Shown here: one piece after another, positions 8,605-16,311 of the stretch
Layout of the letters: every line of letters begins with the position of its first letter
Numbering within the stretch: the first letter of the stretch is position 1
Origin: Alloyangia pacifica
GTDB lineage: Bacteria > Pseudomonadota > Alphaproteobacteria > Rhodobacterales > Rhodobacteraceae
Direction: 5' to 3'
Assembly: GCF_900116195.1 (NCBI RefSeq)
Contig: NZ_FOZW01000008.1
Location: forward strand, 186,001-250,000
Length of the DNA stretch: 64,000 nucleotides
Translations under genes and position numbers: made by a program
Notes under the pieces: generated by a model
Seen by the model: only the letters and a program-made list of their open reading frames with translations
Told to the model about the DNA's origin: nothing
The model's database searches: none

Positions 8605-8885
8605 AAGAAAGACCAGCGGCCTTCCGGAGCCGAGGGCTAGCTGCGCAACCTGCTCGCCGGCAATCCCGAGGGGCGCGGCGCCCGGCCGCCGAGCGACCCC
8701 ATCGGCAGGCTCTGCTACTCGGTGCAGGCCGCACTGAGCTGACGCGACCGACGGACCTTGATGCGGTGACGCACGCCGGTCTATCTGGACCCGATGGCGC
8801 GGGGCAGCTCCTGCCCGCCGGCGCGCATCTTGGCCCGCGGCGGGCGCTCCGGAACAGGATCCGCCGCCCCTCGAAAGGACGTTTC
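8605..8885. other. probable decayed 3' part of the SCO1-like gene
   Basis: Stops occur in every frame soon after the remnant, including an in-frame TAG near 8638. Faint SCO1-like similarity (TPVYLDP) in a shifted frame near 8770-8800 is the only hint of content. The last 20 bases include AAAGGAC just ahead of the RidA start and serve as its ribosome-binding site. Confidence 0.4.
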
Positions 8886-9230
8886 ATGACCATCACCCGC
8901 ATCGAACCCGGCACCCGCATGAGCCAGGCCGTCGTGCATAACGGCATCGTCTACCTCGCCGGCCAGGTTGGCGAAGGCGCGGACATCACCGCCCAGTGCA
9001 AGGACGCGCTTGCCTCGGTCGACCGGCTGCTGGCCGAGGCCGGCTCGGACAAGTCGCGCCTGCTCACCACCACCATCTGGCTCGCCGACATGGCCGATTT
9101 CGCCGCGATGAACGCCGTCTGGGACACCTGGGTCGATCCCGCGAACCCGCCGGCCCGTGCCACCGGCGAGGCCAAGCTCGCGACCCCCGACTACTACGTC
9201 GAATTCATCGTGACCGCCGCGCTCGCCTGA
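8886..9230 (+). CDS. RidA/YjgF/UK114-family protein
   Basis: 114 residues, a typical RidA subunit length. It starts at the ATG preceded by GAAAGGAC; a longer frame upstream belongs to the decayed region. Family features: VVHNGIVYLAGQVG near residues 18-31, DALASVDRLLAEAGSDKSRLL, then TTTIWLADMADFAAMNAVWDTWV, and an arginine in PPARATGEAKL that aligns with the arginine used for substrate binding in active RidA proteins. RidA enzymes are cytosolic trimers that hydrolyse reactive 2-aminoacrylate and related enamines/imines. It stands alone here, just upstream of the replication module. Confidence 0.9.
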   Translation: MTITRIEPGTRMSQAVVHNGIVYLAGQVGEGADITAQCKDALASVDRLLAEAGSDKSRLLTTTIWLADMADFAAMNAVWDTWVDPANPPARATGEAKLATPDYYVEFIVTAALA

Positions 9231-9674
9231 TCCGGCAGCCCGCAGCGCACGACCCGCCAGCGCCCCGTCCGGGCGCTGGCACCTCAGCCGCGCCACCGTC
9301 CGTCACCCGGTCGGAGATCCTTTTCGCGGCGCCTTCGCCCTGCCAGAAGCCCTCCCGTTCGGGCTCGCGAAGGAGCGCCCCTCCCAGCACGCGCGGACTC
9401 TCCCTGGGCCGGCCGTCCAGGCGTCCTCGACCCGTCCCCGGCTGCAGGCAGTCCCCGGAGAGAAGTTTGATCGTCTCTGCCTTCGCCCTCCTGGCGAGAC
9501 GGCCCCAGGTGCGGGCTTCCCGGTAGCCCACCCCGTACCGCCCAAGGCCCTTGTACGGCGGCGTCGCCATTGGCGTGGCTCTCGCAAGAGCCTGTTTCGC
9601 CCGCAATAGAGCCTTCATCTCGCTGGAATCGCCCGACTCGCTGCCAAAGGGCCGCAAGATGATCGGCGATTCTT

Positions 9675-9689
9675 GCGCGGATTCCGCGC
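9675..9689. promoter_or_regulatory. palindrome GCGCGG-N3-CCGCGC upstream of repA (copy 1)
   Basis: Inverted repeat with arms GCGCGG and CCGCGC separated by ATT, inside the local context TTCTTGCGCGG. A closely similar unit occurs 111 bases downstream, so it may be a RepA operator or centromere repeat. In GC-rich DNA such arms can arise by chance. Confidence 0.35.
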
Positions 9690-9785
9690 CGGGGCTTGAA
9701 ATCTGCCGACAAAATACGCGTCCGCGACATTTTCGCAAAGAAGCAAGAATAATTTGTTCCAATACAAGTAGTTACGCCGTGTCTT

Positions 9786-9798
9786 GCGCGGTCCGCGC
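9786..9798. promoter_or_regulatory. palindrome GCGCGG-N-CCGCGC upstream of repA (copy 2)
   Basis: Same arms as the first copy, separated by one base, again preceded by TCTT. It lies about 150 bases before the repA start, in the region where RepA/RepB autoregulation acts in repABC replicons. Confidence 0.35.
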
Positions 9799-9946
9799 GA
9801 AGAGTCCCAAGATGTTGGCGTCACCCCCCTGCCCCGCCCTCGCAGGAATCTGTGGACAAACGCGCTCGCTCTTGCGTAAAGAAACGGTAATAAAAGCGCT
9901 GGCGGAAAACAGCGTTACCCAGAAAACGGGAAAGCAGAGGGCAGCA

Positions 9947-11122
9947 GTGGCGGAACCGATTCATATCAATGCCCGCGTGCGGGAGAACGCCGAAGCGATC
10001 AGCGCGGCGCTCGAAGACCATATGCTCAAGGTCTTCGCACCCGATGCGCGAAAGGAACTCCGCCGCTTTTCCGCCGGAGAGGCGGCCGAACTGCTCGGCA
10101 TTTCCCCCAGCTTCCTGCGCAAGCTGCATTTCGAGGACCGCGTGCCCGAAGTGCATACCACGCCGGGCGGAAGAAGACACTATTCCGGGGAGGATCTGCA
10201 GGAGATTCGCAAGATCCTCGACAACACCGCCAAGACCAAGGGCACCTATCTGCGCGGCCGCCGCGAGGGCGACAAGGTGCAGGTGCTGTCTTTCCTCAAC
10301 TTCAAGGGCGGCTCGGGCAAGACCACCAGCTCGATCCACACCGCACAGCGTCTGGCACTGAAGGGATACCGCGTGCTGGCGGTCGACATCGACCCGCAGG
10401 CTTCGCTGACCACGCTTTTCGGCTACCGCCCCGAGTATGATTTCCTGCATTCCGGCACGATCTACGACGCGATCCGCTACGACGATCCGGTGCCGATGTC
10501 GCAGATCATCCAGAAGACCTATTTCACCGGCATCGACTTGGCCCCGGGCGGGCTGATGCTGCAGGAATTCGAGCACGAGACGCCGCAGGCGCTGATGGCA
10601 AACATGCAGCCGCCCTTCTTCGCGCGCATGGCCGCAACGTTGCAGGAGGTCGAGGCAAATTACGATGTGATCATCTTCGATTGCCCGCCGCAGCTGGGCT
10701 ATCTGACCATGTCGGCGCTCTGTGCCTCGACCGGTGTGCTGATCACCATCGTGCCGAACATGCTCGACATCGCCTCGATGTCACAGTTCCTGCAGATGAG
10801 CGCGGATCTGCTCGATGTCGTGTCGAATGCCGGCGCGAGCATGGAGTTCGACTTCCTGCGTTTCCTGATCAACCGCTACGAGCCCAACGACGGCCCGCAG
10901 CAGCAGGTCGTCGCCTTCCTGCGCCAGCTCTTCGGCGAGGAGGTCATGGTGGCCTCGATGCTGAAATCCACCGCGATCTCGGACGCCGGGCTGACGACGC
11001 AGACGCTCTATGAGGTCGACCGCTCGCAGTTCCACCGCAACACCTACGACCGCGCGGTGGATTCACTGAATCAGGTCAACGATGAGGTCGAGTCTCTCAT
11101 TCAGAAAGCATGGGGACGCTGA
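9947..11122 (+). CDS. repA: RepA, ParA-type partition ATPase of the repABC module
   Basis: 391 residues from a GTG start preceded by AGAGGG; the open frame extends upstream but that part is unlike RepA. Residues about 40-60 (FSAGEAAELLGISPSFLRKL) form a helix-turn-helix used for operator binding. The deviant Walker A motif FKGGSGKTT lies near residues 118-126, followed by DIDPQASLT and the DCPP motif typical of ParA ATPases. RepA works with RepB to segregate the plasmid and represses the repABC operon. The stop codon overlaps the repB start (TGATG), the usual arrangement. Roseobacter RepA proteins fall into incompatibility types; assigning the type needs a tree. Confidence 0.95.
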   Translation: MAEPIHINARVRENAEAISAALEDHMLKVFAPDARKELRRFSAGEAAELLGISPSFLRKLHFEDRVPEVHTTPGGRRHYSGEDLQEIRKILDNTAKTKGTYLRGRREGDKVQVLSFLNFKGGSGKTTSSIHTAQRLALKGYRVLAVDIDPQASLTTLFGYRPEYDFLHSGTIYDAIRYDDPVPMSQIIQKTYFTGIDLAPGGLMLQEFEHETPQALMANMQPPFFARMAATLQEVEANYDVIIFDCPPQLGYLTMSALCASTGVLITIVPNMLDIASMSQFLQMSADLLDVVSNAGASMEFDFLRFLINRYEPNDGPQQQVVAFLRQLFGEEVMVASMLKSTAISDAGLTTQTLYEVDRSQFHRNTYDRAVDSLNQVNDEVESLIQKAWGR

Positions 11123-12093
11123 TGGCACGCAAAGGCATTCTGGAACCACGGATTTCGACCCTAGGCGGCGGAACAGAGCGTAAACCGACCCCCGCCGAAT
11201 CGCGGATGATGCCGCGCGGGGCGGTCGGCGCACTGCAGAGCTCGCTGTCGAAGCTGCAGGAAAACGCGGTGCAGGAGATCGAGGCCGATCTCATCGACGA
11301 CGCCGGGATCGAGGACCGTCTCGGTCTCGATCCAGCGGCGCAGGCACAGCTGAAAGAGAGCCTGCAGACCTACGGTCAGCAAGTTCCGGTGCTACTGCGA
11401 CCGCATCCCAAGACCAACGGCCGTTTCGAGATCGTTTACGGTCGCCGCCGCCTCGGCGCGCTGCGCGAGCTGGGGATGAAGGTCAAGGCGATGGTCCGTC
11501 AACTCGACGACCACGCGCTGGTCATGGCGCAGGGCCAGGAAAACACCTCGCGCCAGGACCTGAGTTTCGTGGAAAAGGCGAGCTTTGCCGCGCAACTGCA
11601 GGACTCGGGCTATGAACGGCAGACAATCGCCGCGGCCCTGTCGATCGACCTGCCGATGGTCAGCCGGATGCTGAAGGTAGGCACGGCGTTCTCTCTGCCC
11701 TTCCTGCGCCGCATCGGCTCGGCCCCGGGAATCGGGCGCGACCGCTGGATGGCGCTGGCCAAGGCACTGGAGAATTCCGCCGCGGCGACCCGCGCCGAAG
11801 AGGCCATGGCCGAGCCCGGCTTCGAGGGCCTGGAGTCGGACGCGCGCTTCGAGGCGGTCTTTGCCGCCACCCAGCGCAAGGCGAGCGCCGCCAAGGCCCC
11901 TGCCCCGCGGCCGCGCACCCTGCGCGCGCGCAACGGCGCGGCGCTGGCCGAGCTGCGCAGCAATTCCCGCGGGCTGACGCTGACCGTGCCCTCGCGCACG
12001 GCGGACGGCTTCGACCGCTGGCTCGACGGCCAGGCCGAAGAGATCATCAAGGAACTTCACGACCGCTGGCAAAGTACCCGGTCGGAAGACTGA
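11122..12093 (+). CDS. repB: RepB, ParB-type centromere-binding protein
   Basis: 323 residues from the ATG that overlaps the repA stop and gives the typical MARKGILEP start; an ATG four codons earlier is less likely. The ParB nuclease-like N-terminal domain is visible as LKESLQTYGQQVPVLLRPHP, then EIVYGRRRLGALRELG (the GxRRxxA arginine motif of CTP-binding ParB proteins) and ENTSRQDLSFVEKASF. A helix-turn-helix follows (RQTIAAALSIDLPMVSRMLKV). RepB loads on parS palindromes and, with RepA, partitions the replicon. The C-terminal third is less conserved and likely mediates dimerisation. Confidence 0.95.
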   Translation: MARKGILEPRISTLGGGTERKPTPAESRMMPRGAVGALQSSLSKLQENAVQEIEADLIDDAGIEDRLGLDPAAQAQLKESLQTYGQQVPVLLRPHPKTNGRFEIVYGRRRLGALRELGMKVKAMVRQLDDHALVMAQGQENTSRQDLSFVEKASFAAQLQDSGYERQTIAAALSIDLPMVSRMLKVGTAFSLPFLRRIGSAPGIGRDRWMALAKALENSAAATRAEEAMAEPGFEGLESDARFEAVFAATQRKASAAKAPAPRPRTLRARNGAALAELRSNSRGLTLTVPSRTADGFDRWLDGQAEEIIKELHDRWQSTRSED

Positions 12094-12133
12094 GAGCAGT
12101 AGACAACAACGGAGGCACGAGAGGACAGGCGAC

Positions 12134-12170
12134 AAAAAAGAAAAGCCCCCCAGGACGGATCCCGGAAGGC
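12134..12170 (-). terminator. rho-independent terminator of the ctRNA
   Basis: Read on the minus strand, GCCTTCCGGG and CCTGGGGGGC form a ten-pair stem (three G-U pairs) with loop ATCCGT, followed by TTTTCTTTTTT. It lies 40 bases after the repB stop and points away from repC. Confidence 0.75.
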
Positions 12171-12187
12171 CCTTCTCGAAAGTAGCA
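12134..12187 (-). ncRNA. counter-transcribed antisense RNA (incA-type ctRNA) of repABC
   Basis: In repABC plasmids a small antisense RNA from the repB-repC gap limits RepC synthesis. Here the minus strand has TTGACA (plus 12216-12221) and, 17 bases later, CTAACT (plus 12193-12198) as a promoter, giving a predicted start near 12187. About 50 bases on there is a ten-pair hairpin followed by a T-rich tract. Length, position and orientation fit the known ctRNAs of rhizobial repABC plasmids. The exact 5' end is estimated. Confidence 0.75.
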
Positions 12188-12192
12188 ATTTG

Positions 12193-12221
12193 AGTTAGCC
12201 GCCAGCACCGGTCCCTGTCAA
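12193..12221 (-). promoter_or_regulatory. ctRNA promoter in the repB-repC gap
   Basis: Minus-strand -35 TTGACA (perfect consensus) and CTAACT at 17-base spacing. On the plus strand the same region holds TAGCAATTTGAGTTAG, which resembles the conserved segment preceding repC in other repABC leaders. Confidence 0.6.
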
Positions 12222-12273
12222 CTCCACATCGAGGTGTGGGGCAGGAAATTTGTTGTCTTTCGTGAAAAAAAGC

Positions 12274-13425
12274 ATGTTGGACACGTCCCGACACCCTGTC
12301 GGGCGGCCGGTATCGGCTTGCCTGACGGCGCAGGTCGGCTCCCACGATAAGTGGGCGCTTCTGCGCGACCTGACGACAGCCGCCGAGGACTTCGGTCTCG
12401 GCCATCGCCCGCTGTCGGTTTTGAAGGCGCTGCTCAGCTTCTGGCCCGAGCGCGAGCTGCCCGCCGAGCCCGGCAGCGCCATCGTCTTCCCCTCCAACCG
12501 CACGCTCTCGGAGCGCCTTTCGGGGATGCCCGAGAGCACGCTGCGTCGGCATCTGGCGAAGCTGGTCGAGAGCGGCATTGTCAGCCGTCACGACAGTCCG
12601 AACGGCAAGAGATTCGCCCGCCGCGCCGGGGCCGAGATCGGCATCGCCTTCGGCTTCGACCTTTCCCCCCTCGCCCGCGCCGCCGCTGCGCTTGAACGGG
12701 CCGTCGCCGAGGCCACCCTGCGCCGCGAACGGATGGCCGTGCTGCGCGCCCGGCTCGGCATGCTGCGCCAGCAACTTCTCGACCAGGAGGCTCCGGAGGA
12801 ATTGCTCGAAGCCGCCCGCCTGCTGCTGCGCCGCAAGTGCTCTGAAGAGGGTCTGCGGGCCATCGTCACCCGTCTCGAGGCCGAGATTCCGGCCGCCGGT
12901 TCCAAGGCCGCGCCCGTCGAAATCCTCACCCACCACGGCAGAGAGTCCGCTCAACTGAGCGCCAGCAACAGCCAAAATGAGCGGCACATACAGGAATCAG
13001 ATAGATCCTATTCTGACTCTGACAGCGCCCGGATCGCGAAGGATGCGCCTGTCGAGAGCTCGGGAAGTGCAGAGAAGGATGTGCGCCTCACCCTGGCGAT
13101 GATCGCCGAGACATGCAGCGAATATCGCTCTTTCTTTCCCGACGCGCCGAAGGGCTGGCACGAGCTTGTCGCCATCTCGAACAGGCTTGCGCCGATGATG
13201 GGGATCGAGCCTCCGGTGCTGCACGAAGCGCAGCGGATCATGGGGGCGGAACGCGCCGCGGCAACCCTGCTGTGCCTGCTTGAGCGTCATGAGGACATCC
13301 GAAAGCCCGGTGCCTACCTGCGACGGCTGACACAGATCGCCCGAAATGGCGCGTTCTCCGTAACTTCGATGCTTTCAGCGCTATCGCGGCGGGGAAATGC
13401 GGGGAATTGTCAGCTGACAACCTGA
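12274..13425 (+). CDS. repC: RepC replication initiator
   Basis: 383 residues from the ATG at 12274, which gives MLDTSRHPVGRPVSACL, matching the short leader before the PxGR motif of RepC proteins. TTG and GTG codons at 12250-12264 lie in frame and closer to an AGGAAA sequence, so the true start could be slightly earlier. Residues 20-120 hold the winged-helix DNA-binding region (GHRPLSVLKALLSFWP, SNRTLSERLSGMPESTLRRHLAKL). RepC is the essential initiator and normally acts on an origin inside its own gene. Copy number should be set by the antisense RNA upstream. The last codons contain a perfect 14-bp palindrome. Confidence 0.93.
   Translation: MLDTSRHPVGRPVSACLTAQVGSHDKWALLRDLTTAAEDFGLGHRPLSVLKALLSFWPERELPAEPGSAIVFPSNRTLSERLSGMPESTLRRHLAKLVESGIVSRHDSPNGKRFARRAGAEIGIAFGFDLSPLARAAAALERAVAEATLRRERMAVLRARLGMLRQQLLDQEAPEELLEAARLLLRRKCSEEGLRAIVTRLEAEIPAAGSKAAPVEILTHHGRESAQLSASNSQNERHIQESDRSYSDSDSARIAKDAPVESSGSAEKDVRLTLAMIAETCSEYRSFFPDAPKGWHELVAISNRLAPMMGIEPPVLHEAQRIMGAERAAATLLCLLERHEDIRKPGAYLRRLTQIARNGAFSVTSMLSALSRRGNAGNCQLTT
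13407..13420. promoter_or_regulatory. 14-bp perfect palindrome at end of repC (candidate parS)
   Basis: TTGTCAGCTGACAA is perfectly symmetrical and lies in the final codons of repC. A 12/14 copy, TTGACGGCTGACAA, lies 37 bases downstream. repABC centromeres are short palindromes often located just after repC, so this is a good parS candidate, but the assignment rests on position and symmetry alone. Confidence 0.5.
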
Positions 13426-13445
13426 AAAAACGCGTATTTTCAGGT
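13420..13445. promoter_or_regulatory. 26-bp near-perfect palindrome spanning the repC stop codon
   Basis: Arms ACCTGAAAA and TTTTCAGGT flank a central ACGCGT; the only break in symmetry is one A opposite A on each side. It abuts the 14-bp palindrome. It could be a transcription terminator of repABC, a centromere element or an operator. Confidence 0.5.
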
Positions 13446-13456
13446 GGTTAAAAATC

Positions 13457-13470
13457 TTGACGGCTGACAA
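13457..13470. promoter_or_regulatory. second parS-like half-palindrome TTGACGGCTGACAA
   Basis: Differs from the palindrome at the repC end at two of 14 positions. The same word in reverse, TTGTCAGCCGTCA, occurs inside repC at 12578-12590 (13 of 14 bases). The CGGCTGACAA core recurs further on at 14321 and 16231. Confidence 0.4.
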
Positions 13471-13520
13471 TTCCTCTGTTCTGGCAATCACTTGCGGTGA
13501 ATCCGGCGATTTAGGACGTT

Positions 13521-13994
13521 TCAGCCCTCGGGGCGCGAGAACATCACCATCCGGGACACCAGCCGCTGCCGAATTTCGCCGTCCTGGTTCAGCGTCAGCG
13601 TCTCGACGGTGACGATCCCCCGGCCCGGCCGCGAACGCGAGTGTTTGATCTCCTGCACGGTGCTTTCCACGTGCAGCACATCATCGGCCCGGGTCGGCTT
13701 GGGCCAGGTCACCTCGACGCCCGCGCCGATCAGCCCCTCGGCAAAGGGCATGGACGCAACGAAGAGCTTCATGGTGATTGCCGCCGTATGCCAGCCGCTC
13801 GCCGCCAGCCCGCCGAACAGGCTCTGCGCCCCCGCCGCCTCGTCGAGATGGAAGGGCTGAGGATCGTACTGCGCGGCAAAGGTCTTGATCTGCTCGGCAT
13901 CCAGCGCGTGCTCGCCGCTGACGAAACGGTCACCCACGGTGACGTCCTCGAGGTAGAGATCGCGGGTGATCTGGGGGCTCTGCGTATCGGTCAT
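13521..13994 (-). CDS. MaoC-family dehydratase (hot-dog fold)
   Basis: 157 residues from MTDTQSPQ, preceded by an AAAGG ribosome-binding site; the frame extends 28 codons upstream without family similarity. Hot-dog features: LYLEDVTVGDRFVSGEHALDAEQI, then FAAQYDPQPFHLDEAAGAQSLFGGLAASG, which is the MaoC hydratase motif (D-x-x-x-x-H with FGG..A.G), and a TWPKPTRADDVLHV strand. MaoC-like proteins hydrate or dehydrate acyl-CoA esters such as (R)-enoyl-CoA. It stands alone, convergent with repC; no neighbouring fatty-acid gene points to the pathway. Confidence 0.9.
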   Translation of the reverse strand: MTDTQSPQITRDLYLEDVTVGDRFVSGEHALDAEQIKTFAAQYDPQPFHLDEAAGAQSLFGGLAASGWHTAAITMKLFVASMPFAEGLIGAGVEVTWPKPTRADDVLHVESTVQEIKHSRSRPGRGIVTVETLTLNQDGEIRQRLVSRMVMFSRPEG

Positions 13995-14535
13995 GTCCGG
14001 CCTTTCTGCGGGAAGCGTGTTGCGCCATATGAGGCAAGCTCCTGCGTAAGGTCCAGCCTGCCGTGTCGCGCGGGGCAAGCCGCGCCCTTTTGCGCTCTAC
14101 CCGGCGAGCATTGGTCGCAGGCGCACCGAGGAAGGACCGGCGTTCTGAAGAGCGTTCTGGCCGCGCTCACATCGCCGCATTGCCAGCCGTCACGGTCAAT
14201 TTCCGCGCCAAGCGCATTGGCACGTCGAGGGTGCTGCGCATCGTTGTCGGGCTGGTGTCCGGATTCGAGCGAGAGGTGACCCGTCCGGCGGTCCTGTTCG
14301 TAGCGCGGGCGGAGGCTGAACGGCTGACAACGCGGATCCTGCGTCTCGATTGTGTGCCGGCGACCCGTGGGGGGCGGAGAGCTGAGCAAAGGGGCAGGCT
14401 GCAAGTACGCGGCGCGGGGCCGCAAAGCCCGGTACCGCAGTTTTTAATTGCCCCGCGCGGCCGGCTTCCGGAGGATCGCAGGGAGATTTTCGACCCAAGA
14501 CATTTTCACCCCAACGCCACGGCGGGACTGCGTCC
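13995..14535. other. 540-base gap without a supported gene
   Basis: Reading frames exist on both strands but none shows a family motif, and their codon use is Arg-rich in the manner of shadow frames. One copy of the CGGCTGACAA word found around repC lies at 14321-14330. The last 60 bases should contain the promoter and leader of the AspT-type gene. A decayed mobile-element remnant cannot be excluded. Confidence 0.5.
14321..14330 (+). repeat. CGGCTGACAA word shared with repC-end palindromes
   Basis: Exact ten-base match to the right part of the element at 13457-13470, in a gene-free stretch 0.9 kb after repC. It may be an outlying partition site or chance. Confidence 0.3.
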
Positions 14536-16224
14536 ATGACCTTCGTCACCGACTTCCTGACCGGTCAGCCCGAACTGACCATCTTTCTCACCATCGCGCT
14601 CGGCTATGCCTTCGGCGCGCTGCGGCTCGGCGATTTCTCCTTTGGCCCGGTGGCCGGCGCGCTCTTCGCCGGGCTGATCATCGGGCAGGTCGGCGTGGTG
14701 CCGGTCTCCGGCACGGCCAAGAGCTTTCTCTTCGACCTCTTCCTCTTCGGGGTGGGCTATTCGGCGGGGCCGCAGTTCCTGCAGGCGCTGCGACAGGTCG
14801 GGGCCAACTCGGTGTTGCTGGCGCTGGTGGTCAGCCTCACGGGGCTGCTCGTGGCACTGCTGGCGGCGCGGCTCGGCGGCTTCGATCCGGGGCTCGGGGC
14901 GGGGATGATGGCCGGCGCGCTGACCCAGAGCCCGGCGATCGGCGCGGCGGGTGAGGCGATCTCGCACCTGCCGCTGCCCGAGGCCGAGCGCGCTCTGCTG
15001 ACCTCGCACGTCGCGGTGGGCTACGCCGTGTGCTACATCATCGGCTCGACCGCAGCGATCTGGTTCTGCAGCTACATGGGGCCGAGACTGCTGGGGCTCG
15101 ATCTCGTGCAGGAGGCGCGCGAGCTCGGCCGCAGCCTCGGTATCGGCGAGGACCGCAGCGGCGTGATCCCGGGCTACCAGCGCTTTCCGTTCCGCGCCTA
15201 CCGCCTGCCAGCGGGCTCGCCGGTCGTGGGCCAGACGCTCGGTGAGGCCGAAGCCGATCACGCCGCCTACCGCCTCCACGTGCTGCGCCTGCGCCGGGGC
15301 GGGCAGTTGATCACCCCGGAGCTGGACACGGTGTTGCACGCCGGCGACATCCTCGCGGTGAGCGGGCAGGCGAAAGGGGTGATTGAATTGCTGGCCGGGG
15401 CCTCGGAGGAGCTTGCCGATGCCGAGCTTCTGGACCTGCCGTTCCGCGCGACCCGCGTCATGGTCACGCAAGGCGAGGTGATCGGCATGACCCTGGGCAC
15501 GCTCGGAGGGCAGGACTGGGCGCGGGGCATGTACCTCGAGGGGTTGAGCCGCGCCGCGGTGGACCTTCCGGTCGCGCCGGGAATCCGGCTAGAGCGCGGC
15601 GACGTCCTGAAATTCATCGGTCCCGAGGAGCTGCTGGCGCGCACCATCGCGCAGGTGGGTCGCGAGGTCACCCCGCCAAGGTCGACCGACGTGGTGGTGC
15701 TGGGGCTGATGATCTTTCTCGGCGGGCTGGTCGGCACGCTGATCCACGTCACCCTGGCGGGGATCGAGATCCGCCTCGGCACCAGCGTCGGCATCCTGCT
15801 CGCCGGGCTCGCCACCGGCTACATGCGCAGCCGCTTTCCGCTGTTCGGGCAGATCCCAGACGCGGCGGTGTCTTTGATGACCACGTTGGGGCTGGCGGCA
15901 TTCATCGCCATGGTCGGATTGCAGGCGGCGCCGGACCTTGTCCCGGCGCTGAAATCGGCGGGGCTTCTGCTGCCGCTGCTGGCTTTCGCGGTGGCCATCG
16001 CGCCGCTGGCGGTGGGGGCGCTCTTTGGCCATTTCGTGCTGAAGATGAACCCCGTGGTGCTGTTCGGCGGGCTGGCCGGATCGCAGACTGCGACCCCGGC
16101 CATGGCGGCGGTGCAGGCGCGGGCGCAGAGCCCCTTGCCGGTGCTGGGCTACGCGCCGACCTATCCTGTCTCGCAGGTGCTGCTGACGCTCTGGGGCGGC
16201 CTGATGGTGGCGCTGCTGGGCTAA
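14536..16224 (+). CDS. AspT/YidE/YbjL-family transporter with two TrkA-C domains
   Basis: 562 residues with the duplicated architecture of the AspT (aspartate:alanine exchanger) family: about five helices at 10-175, two soluble regulator-of-K+-conductance C-terminal domains between about 195 and 365 (LPAGSPVVGQTLGEAEADHA and RLERGDVLKFIGPEELL are typical), then another five helices. The TQSPAIGAAGEAI and GSQTATPAMAAVQ segments are the paired conserved motifs of the two halves. Family members exchange dicarboxylates such as aspartate or succinate for alanine or another acid; no decarboxylase neighbour is present. Inner-membrane protein, apparently single gene. Confidence 0.88.
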   Translation: MTFVTDFLTGQPELTIFLTIALGYAFGALRLGDFSFGPVAGALFAGLIIGQVGVVPVSGTAKSFLFDLFLFGVGYSAGPQFLQALRQVGANSVLLALVVSLTGLLVALLAARLGGFDPGLGAGMMAGALTQSPAIGAAGEAISHLPLPEAERALLTSHVAVGYAVCYIIGSTAAIWFCSYMGPRLLGLDLVQEARELGRSLGIGEDRSGVIPGYQRFPFRAYRLPAGSPVVGQTLGEAEADHAAYRLHVLRLRRGGQLITPELDTVLHAGDILAVSGQAKGVIELLAGASEELADAELLDLPFRATRVMVTQGEVIGMTLGTLGGQDWARGMYLEGLSRAAVDLPVAPGIRLERGDVLKFIGPEELLARTIAQVGREVTPPRSTDVVVLGLMIFLGGLVGTLIHVTLAGIEIRLGTSVGILLAGLATGYMRSRFPLFGQIPDAAVSLMTTLGLAAFIAMVGLQAAPDLVPALKSAGLLLPLLAFAVAIAPLAVGALFGHFVLKMNPVVLFGGLAGSQTATPAMAAVQARAQSPLPVLGYAPTYPVSQVLLTLWGGLMVALLG

Positions 16225-16230
16225 GGGGGA

Positions 16231-16240
16231 TTGTCAGCCG
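16231..16240 (-). repeat. CGGCTGACAA word (minus orientation)
   Basis: TTGTCAGCCG on the plus strand, seven bases after the stop of the AspT-type gene. Same ten-base core as the repC-end elements. Confidence 0.3.
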
Positions 16241-16311
16241 GGCGTCGCTCCGGAGCATGAAGGTATTTTGTTACCTCACACATGTCGCTTGGCATGTCTC
16301 TATCGTGCGCT

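Larger units (their letters stand above)
9231..9946. other. long non-coding region upstream of repA
   Basis: About 715 bases without a gene that I can support. Minus-strand frames cover 9205-9762 but are Arg/Gly-rich, have no family resemblance and overlap the RidA end. From about 9730 composition becomes more AT-rich, as expected for a repABC leader. It contains two related palindromes (see separate entries) and is the likely site of repA promoter, operator and perhaps partition sequences. Confidence 0.5.

Noticed and set aside
9205-9762. Minus-strand frames upstream of repA (up to 185 codons)
   Set aside because: No recognisable domain, Arg/Gly-rich, overlaps the end of ridA-like gene; not supported as a gene.
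12250-12273. TTG/GTG start for repC
   Set aside because: In frame and possible, but the ATG at 12274 gives the usual short leader before the RepC PxGR motif; kept only as an alternative.
14063-14539. 158-codon plus-strand frame after the MaoC gene
   Set aside because: No family similarity or ribosome-binding site, and it runs into the AspT-type start in another frame.
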